Below are positions 5,678 to 9,556 of a DNA stretch of 9,556 nt, piece after piece; the first letter of the stretch is position 1, and each line of letters opens with the position of its first letter. The stretch spans positions 1-9,556 of the forward strand of contig CAMYZR010000030.1 in NCBI GenBank assembly GCA_947303905.1, written 5' to 3'. The notes under the pieces were generated by a model that searched no databases, was not told where the DNA came from, and worked only from the letters and a program-made list of their open reading frames with translations. The DNA comes from an uncultured Atopobiaceae bacterium. GTDB taxonomy: Bacteria; Actinomycetota; Coriobacteriia; Coriobacteriales; Atopobiaceae. The position numbers were made by a program, and so were the translations under genes.

Positions 5678-6619
5678 CTAGAGACCCAGCGTCATCTGAC
5701 TAGTGGGCTTGAGCAGGCTCCTCTGTTCGGAGAAGCTGATCTCGTCGCCGTCACAGAGGTGGCCAAGCAGCAGCGGGCTCTCTGGGTCATGGTTGAGGCG
5801 ATAGTTCTCCCGCGCCTTCTCAGGGCTACGATTGGCATAGCAATACCGACAACCGTTGGGACAGCTGTCGTAGGCGCCGATGTCACGGCTCTCAAAGCAG
5901 CCACAGCCCGCTCGCTGCCCCTTGTGTCTGAGGTCCCTGAACTCCACCCCATTGGCCGCGCCGAGCATGGCAAGGGTGGTGCAACCGCTCGCCGCGATGC
6001 CGTACTGTGGCCAGAGCCCATTGTTTCCGCAGGTCTGAATGGGTATGCCGTGCTCGGCGGCAATGCGGCCCAGTCCCGCGGCAAGCGCATCGCGGTCACT
6101 GGGGGTCAGCTCCGCCAGCTCCGGGAAGTTCTGCTCCAGCTTCTTGTAGCGCTCCACAAAGGAGAAGATGCAGCGGTCCACATGGCCAGCCAGACGCTCG
6201 CACAGCCAGGCGAAGGTCTCAAGGTGGCGCTCGATGGTATAGGTGTCGCTCAGGAGCACCGGATCGTAGCGCCAGCAGATGCGGCGCGCGCCTACGATGC
6301 ACTCAAGGTCGAGCAGGGTCTCCACCGAGTCCTCGATGCTCGGTACCAAAGGCTCGATGTCACGACCATAGGCCGTGATGGTGTAGTGGAAGTGCGTGTT
6401 GAACCGACTGGTTATCTCGCTTAGGCGCGGAAGCAGGGGCGCATAGTTCTTGCTGCAGAACTCGACGCAGTCGACCACTGACGGGTCAAGCTCCAGGCGG
6501 CTCACCTTGTGCGGAAAGAGCGGGTTGCGCACAAAGACGAAGCCCTCCTCAAAGCGCCTGAGCAGCCACGGCGCATACCATTGCGCCGTGTCGGTGCGCG
6601 CGCCGGTGTTGACGATCAT
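5678..6619 (-). CDS. DUF1848 family protein with C-terminal CX3CX2C (radical-SAM-like) motif
   Basis: The 313-residue protein matches DUF1848: an N-terminal GARTDTAQWYAPWLLRRFEEG (family form: S-x-R-T-D-I-P-x-F-Y), FVRNPLFPHKVSRL, VVDCVEFCSKNYAPLL, HYTITAYGRDIEP and ICWRYDPVLL. The C-terminal part has paired cysteines C239 and C241, then CPNGCRYCYAN with C253, C257 and C260. This CX3CX2C with an aromatic before the last Cys is the radical-SAM 4Fe-4S signature, and it resembles the CxxxCxYCY of spore photoproduct lyase-like proteins. An iron-sulfur cluster is therefore likely, but the reaction is unknown. ATG 6619 is preferred over an in-frame GTG at 6625 because the AAGGAGGT ribosome binding site abuts that GTG. 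It is divergent from the AIM24 gene and its 3' end converges on the nitroreductase. Confidence 0.85.
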   Translation of the reverse strand: MIVNTGARTDTAQWYAPWLLRRFEEGFVFVRNPLFPHKVSRLELDPSVVDCVEFCSKNYAPLLPRLSEITSRFNTHFHYTITAYGRDIEPLVPSIEDSVETLLDLECIVGARRICWRYDPVLLSDTYTIERHLETFAWLCERLAGHVDRCIFSFVERYKKLEQNFPELAELTPSDRDALAAGLGRIAAEHGIPIQTCGNNGLWPQYGIAASGCTTLAMLGAANGVEFRDLRHKGQRAGCGCFESRDIGAYDSCPNGCRYCYANRSPEKARENYRLNHDPESPLLLGHLCDGDEISFSEQRSLLKPTSQMTLGL

Positions 6620-6623
6620 GGGC

Positions 6624-6631
6624 ACCTCCTT
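6624..6631 (-). promoter_or_regulatory. Ribosome binding site that sets the DUF1848 start
   Basis: A near-perfect AAGGAGGT on the minus strand ends 4 nt before the ATG at 6619. The in-frame GTG at 6625 overlaps this site and cannot be the start. Confidence 0.75.
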
Positions 6632-6700
6632 ATGTGACAGCAGACCCTCATTCTGGGGACATTGGGCTGGTTTGCGACGAATGCTGAGACGCTCTGGTCA

Positions 6701-6713
6701 TATACTGCGTATA
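6701..6713. promoter_or_regulatory. Palindrome in the divergent DUF1848/AIM24 promoter region (TATAC-TGC-GTATA)
   Basis: A perfect 5-bp inverted repeat with a 3-bp spacer gives -10-like hexamers on both strands (TATACT and TATAAC on plus, TATACG and TATATG on minus). No good -35 is seen for either direction. It may be overlapping divergent -10 elements, an operator, or both. The 142-bp spacer 6620-6761 holds nothing else apart from the two ribosome binding sites. Confidence 0.35.
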
Positions 6714-6761
6714 ACAGGCAACCAAACGCGAGAAACCTTACCACTAGTCTAGGAGGAAACC

Positions 6762-7436
6762 ATGCAGTACGAGATCCGCGGAGGCAACTTCCCCGTCGTC
6801 ATTTGCCAGCTCCAGTCTGGTGAGCAGATGATTACCGAGAAGGGTTCCATGACCTGGATGACCCCCAACATGCAGATGGAGACCAAGGGCGGTGGCGTCG
6901 GCAAGATGTTCTCGAAGGCCTTCTCCGGCGAAAGCATGTTCCAGAACATCTACACCGCACAGGGCGGCCCCGGCATGATCACCTTCGGCTCGAGCTTCCC
7001 GGGCAAGATCGTCCCCATCACCCTCCAGCGTGGCCAGGAGTGGATTCTGCAGAAGAGCGCCTTCCTCGCCTCTGAGTCAACCGTCAACCTGGACATCTTC
7101 TTCAACAAGAAGTTCGGTGCCGGCCTGTTTGGCGGCGAGGGCTTCATCATGCAGCGCCTGTCCGGCCAGGGCGTCGCCTTTGCCGAGATTGACGGCGAGC
7201 TGATCGAGTACGAGCTCAAGGCCGGTCAGAAGATGGTCATCGACACCGGTTACGTGGCGGGCTTCGAGAGCTCGGTCTCCATCGACATCCAACAGGTCAA
7301 GGGCATCAAGAACAAGCTGCTCGGCGGCGAGGGCCTCTTCAACACCGTGCTCACGGGCCCCGGCCGCATCTGGCTGCAGACCATGCCGATCTCCGGTGTC
7401 GCCGGCGCCATCCAGCCCTACATCGTCACCGCTTAG
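6762..7436 (+). CDS. AIM24 / TIGR00266 family protein (224 aa)
   Basis: The full length matches the AIM24 beta-prism family as found in bacteria (TIGR00266). Visible signatures are FPVVICQLQSGEQMITEKGSM near the start (10-30), PGMITFGSSFPGKIVPITL mid-protein, and two glycine-rich repeats, GAGLFGGEGFIMQRLSGQG and LLGGEGLFNTVLTGPGRIWLQT, each a turn of the prism. The internal repetition reflects the pseudo-threefold fold. There is no signal peptide or membrane segment. In mitochondria the related protein affects inner-membrane complexes; the bacterial role is not established. The ATG at 6762 follows AGGAGG (6751-6756) with a 5-nt gap, a strong site that suggests high expression. It is divergent from DUF1848 and closed by a strong terminator, so it appears monocistronic. 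Confidence 0.93.
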   Translation: MQYEIRGGNFPVVICQLQSGEQMITEKGSMTWMTPNMQMETKGGGVGKMFSKAFSGESMFQNIYTAQGGPGMITFGSSFPGKIVPITLQRGQEWILQKSAFLASESTVNLDIFFNKKFGAGLFGGEGFIMQRLSGQGVAFAEIDGELIEYELKAGQKMVIDTGYVAGFESSVSIDIQQVKGIKNKLLGGEGLFNTVLTGPGRIWLQTMPISGVAGAIQPYIVTA

Positions 7437-7482
7437 TCACGAGCAACGACAACCGCATCCAGTCACTTGGGTGTGGGACAAA

Positions 7483-7535
7483 GGGGGGCGGCCCCAACGT
7501 CTCGCGAGACGTTGGGGGCCGCCCCTTGTCTTGTT
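7483..7535. terminator. Strong bidirectional terminator with a 26-bp perfect palindrome
   Basis: The central 26 bp (7492-7517, half-site CCCCAACGTCTCG) are a perfect palindrome. The stem extends outward with a single bulged G (7518) through GGGGCGG/CCGCCCC to about 22 bp. TTGTCTTGTTT follows on the plus strand and CCCTTTGTCC on the minus strand. It sits between the convergent AIM24 gene (ends 7436) and the IIB-ROK gene (ends 7553) and should stop both. Confidence 0.85.
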
Positions 7536-7552
7536 TGCGACAGTTGTGGCGC

Positions 7553-8967
7553 CTACTTCCGCTGCGCCAGCCTCCTCAGGCACAGCGCCAGCTCGCCCGT
7601 CAGCACGCAGCCATCGTAGTCGGCCACATCCATGAGCTCGGGAATCGAGTCGGCGGGCAAGGTCTTGAGAAGCTCTTCGCGCAGCTCGTCCATGTCGGGA
7701 AGCAGGTCGCACCACACGAAGATGGCCTGTGGCGCCAGCGTGCAGATGACGTTGGACAGGTATCGGCCGACGAGTTCGCGCATGCCGTTCACGCGCCAAG
7801 CGGCATCGTCGAGACCCATGCCCAACGCGTAGCCCTGGGCAAGCGGTCCCACATGGCCCGAGCGCCCGCCTCTGCCCACCAGCGGCTCACCGGCGACAAC
7901 ATAGCCCTGCTCTCCGTCGGCGACACCGATGGCCTGCGCATGAAACACCACGTCATCGTACTTATCCTGAGTGACGTAGCAACCCACGGCCGCAGCGCTC
8001 GCGTTGTAGTCCACGTACACCTTTGTCTCCCAGATCTCGGAGAGCTTGCCCGCGAGGTTGTAGCGAATCTCCTCGCCTTCGCGGTTGTTGATGATGACAC
8101 CGTTATCTACGACGCCCGGCACCGCAATACCGATGGCATCGAACTCAGAGGTCTTCCAACCCTCGACGCGCAGCGTCGCCGCCAGGTCCTTGAGGGTGTC
8201 GACGGTAAGGCCTCGGCGCACCAGCATGCCCGACAGGACGATTTCGCCCTTATCGAGCACCCGATAGCTCAGCGTCGGCTCGTCCTCGCGATGGATGTAG
8301 CTCAGGGCGAGCACGCGCTTGGTCTTGTCGTAGTCGCGCGCGAGAGAGAGCGGCTTCTCGGAGGATGCGGTGCGAGCGCCGGAGAGGGCATCGACCACAA
8401 GACGCAGTGCCGCGGCAGCATCGTAGGACCCGAAGATCTTCCCAGGAAGCTCGATGACCGGCACGTTAGGAAGGGCTTTGGCCACTTCCTTGCGCTGATG
8501 GCCCACCTGCGGTGCCAGCAGTACGGCAGCGTACTGCGCCCCGTTCTGCTTTGCCGATTCGATGGGCTGAGCCGTGTGAAGTCATAGTCGACGCCAAAGC
8601 CCTGGGCGAGCTCGTTGAGCTTGTTGGAAAAGTAGGTCGTGGTCACTCCGCACGTGCAGCACAGAAGCACGTGGCGCACCTCGCGATGCGTCGTCTCATC
8701 GACCACCTCTGCCATCTCTTTGAACAGGTTCTGGGCGCGCACCAGGTCTTCCAGCTCAAAGTGGAGGAAGAATGCGGCCTCACCGTCAAGCACGCGCTCG
8801 AGTCGGAGCTCGACGATGATCGAACCGTCTATGTCATAGAAGTTGACCCAGCCCTTGACCAGGTCGTGCTCCAGTACGATGTTGCCCTTGTCGGTCTCGG
8901 TCAGCGTGCAGCCCTCGATCTGCTGCGCCAGAATCCATTGACGATACGCCTGTGTAAGTTCGTCCAC
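7553..8967 (-). pseudogene. Frameshifted fusion: unknown N-terminal domain + PTS IIB (lactose/cellobiose-like) + degenerate ROK domain
   Basis: Two overlapping minus-strand frames (8967 to about 8578, and about 8573 to 7553) join into one protein of about 470 residues if a 2-nt excess at 8574-8577 is removed. Residues 1-95 are an unrecognised domain without a helix-turn-helix. Residues 97-195 resemble PTS IIB: VLLCCTCGVTTTYF (100-113, the C-x-x-G-x-T-T loop, likely phospho-Cys C104) and, after the shift, VLLAPQVGHQRKEV and VPVIELPGKIFGSYDA. Residues 217-470 are ROK-like, with AIGIAVPGVVDNG and a DYNASAAAVG segment. The DxGGT phosphate loop is absent, the catalytic Asp of NDANAA reads as Asn, and the CxCGxxGC zinc motif is missing, so kinase activity is unlikely. 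The start is GTG 8967 with GAAGGGG (8974-8980) 6 nt upstream. A sugar-responsive sensor role is inferred. Confidence 0.7.
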
Positions 8968-9037
8968 GCTTGGCCCCTTCGACTCGCTGGCAGTCCCCAG
9001 CGCTCACTAGCCCCCGTGCTACCTCGGATTACGACAG

Positions 9038-9056
9038 GGACTGGAAGTCCATTCTA
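9038..9056 (-). promoter_or_regulatory. Possible -10 (TAGAAT) and adjoining dyad (GGACT-GGA-AGTCC) upstream of the IIB-ROK gene
   Basis: A minus-strand TAGAAT (9051-9056) is followed directly by a perfect 5-bp inverted repeat (9038-9050) around the expected transcript start. No good -35 is present. It lies within the 125-bp spacer (8968-9092) between the symporter and the fusion gene. That spacer also has a small CGGCT/AGCCG stem at 9075-9092 right after the symporter stop, too short and without T-run to be called a terminator. Confidence 0.25.
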
Positions 9057-9092
9057 TCGCAGTACGGGGACGGACGGCTGACCATCGAGCCG

Positions 9093-9556
9093 CTATGCCT
9101 CTTTCACCAGCCGCTCGTGATCGACAGCCCCGAGCGAGTTGGCAGCCAACAGGATCTCGAGCACGACCGTAGAGACGTTGCCGCCCATGCAGAAGTTGTC
9201 GAGCAGCAGGTCGAGCGCCGTGACGACAGCGACAGCATCGAGCGGGATGCCCAGGCTCGCCAGCATGATGCCGTAGCAGGCGAGCGTACCACCCGGCACG
9301 GGAGGAATCGCAATCGCATACAACAGGCACGAGATGCCCAGGCGCACATACCAGAAGAAGTCAGCCTGCACGCCAAAGGCCTGTGCGGCATAGAGCAACA
9401 CGATGGCCAATTGGATGGTGGCTATGGGCTTGCAGAGCACCATGCCCAAGGGAACACCGAACGAGGACTGCTCCTCGTTGATCCCAAGGTCATCCTGGCA
9501 GACGGACAGCATGGGCCCAAACGCTGCCGAGGACGATGCCGTGACGAACGCAATGG
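9093..9556 (-). CDS. SLC1/DAACS-type dicarboxylate or amino acid:cation symporter, partial (N-terminus off window)
   Basis: The 153 complete visible residues are the C-terminal transport core of a sodium:dicarboxylate/amino acid symporter. FVTASSSAAFGP is the serine-rich HP1 hairpin, FGVPLGMVLCKPIAT is TM7, AIPPVPGGTLACYGIML is HP2 (family form GVPGAG), and LDLLLDNFCMGGNVSTVV is TM8. Hydrophobic helices are evident throughout. Two key sites differ from the glutamate transporters. The TM7 NMDGT sodium motif reads CKPIAT, and the TM8 position that is Arg in acidic amino acid transporters is Cys, as in neutral amino acid exchangers. The ligand is therefore probably not glutamate or aspartate, and sodium coupling is uncertain. 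The gene runs off the right edge; more than half of the usual 400-450 residues is missing. It lies 125 bp upstream of the IIB-ROK fusion on the same strand. Confidence 0.85.
   Translation of the reverse strand, partial: IAFVTASSSAAFGPMLSVCQDDLGINEEQSSFGVPLGMVLCKPIATIQLAIVLLYAAQAFGVQADFFWYVRLGISCLLYAIAIPPVPGGTLACYGIMLASLGIPLDAVAVVTALDLLLDNFCMGGNVSTVVLEILLAANSLGAVDHERLVKEA

Noticed and set aside
5663..6424. Plus-strand open frame of 253 codons opposite DUF1848
   Set aside because: It is antisense to a recognised family, and its start lies inside the nitroreductase terminator.
8560..8580. Programmed -1 frameshifting in the IIB-ROK gene
   Set aside because: No slippery heptamer is seen in the short window after the stop in the second frame. 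A simple AC excess explains the break better.
7526..8587. Long plus-strand open frame of 353 codons opposite the IIB-ROK gene
   Set aside because: It is antisense to a protein with clear IIB and ROK signatures, has no domain-like sequence and no ribosome binding site. Long antisense frames are expected from GC-rich codon bias.
9075..9092. Terminator after the symporter (CGGCT/AGCCG stem)
   Set aside because: The stem is only 5 bp with an 8-nt loop and no T-run follows on the minus strand.

Overview
The window looks like the chromosome of a high-GC Gram-positive bacterium, most likely a gut or oral member of the Coriobacteriia (Olsenella/Atopobium/Collinsella type). This rests on general look only: GC-rich codon use, GTG starts at three genes, strong purine-rich ribosome binding sites, and the gene families present (nitroreductases, DUF1848, DUF3990, AIM24, PTS-linked regulators). 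No rRNA, tRNA, CRISPR array, insertion sequence or phage gene is visible. The species assignment is an inference.

Left part (1-2476): a two-gene minus-strand operon, nitroreductase followed by an MDR/quinone-oxidoreductase-type dehydrogenase that runs off the window edge, coupled by an ATGA stop/start overlap. It is transcribed divergently from a LysR-type regulator. The 145 bp between them holds a plausible minus-strand promoter and a dyad with LysR-box geometry over its -35/spacer, so the regulator probably controls the reductase operon.

Middle part (2481-5677): a DUF3990 protein (possible ADP-ribosyltransferase-like fold, without its usual small partner gene), a cytoplasmic concanavalin A-like/DUF1080-like protein, an aldo/keto reductase with an intact catalytic tetrad, and a second, short nitroreductase. 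The intergenic region 3066-3251 contains several inverted and direct repeats. Units are separated by hairpin terminators.

Right part (5678-9556): a DUF1848 protein with a radical-SAM-like CX3CX2C motif near its C-terminus, a divergent AIM24/TIGR00266 protein, a very strong bidirectional terminator, then a minus-strand gene encoding an unusual fusion: an unrecognised N-terminal domain, a PTS IIB (lactose/cellobiose-like) domain and a degenerate ROK sugar-kinase-like domain. This gene is broken by a frameshift near 8574-8577. Upstream of it lies the 3' part of an SLC1/DAACS-type symporter whose substrate and sodium motifs are altered.

From 1565 to 9092 every gene points opposite to its neighbour, so most are single-gene units with convergent or divergent spacers. 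Four of the enzymes are NAD(P)H- or flavin-dependent oxidoreductases, suggesting a redox/detoxification neighbourhood next to a sugar-sensing/transport locus. The strongest candidate for something not well described is the IIB-ROK fusion.
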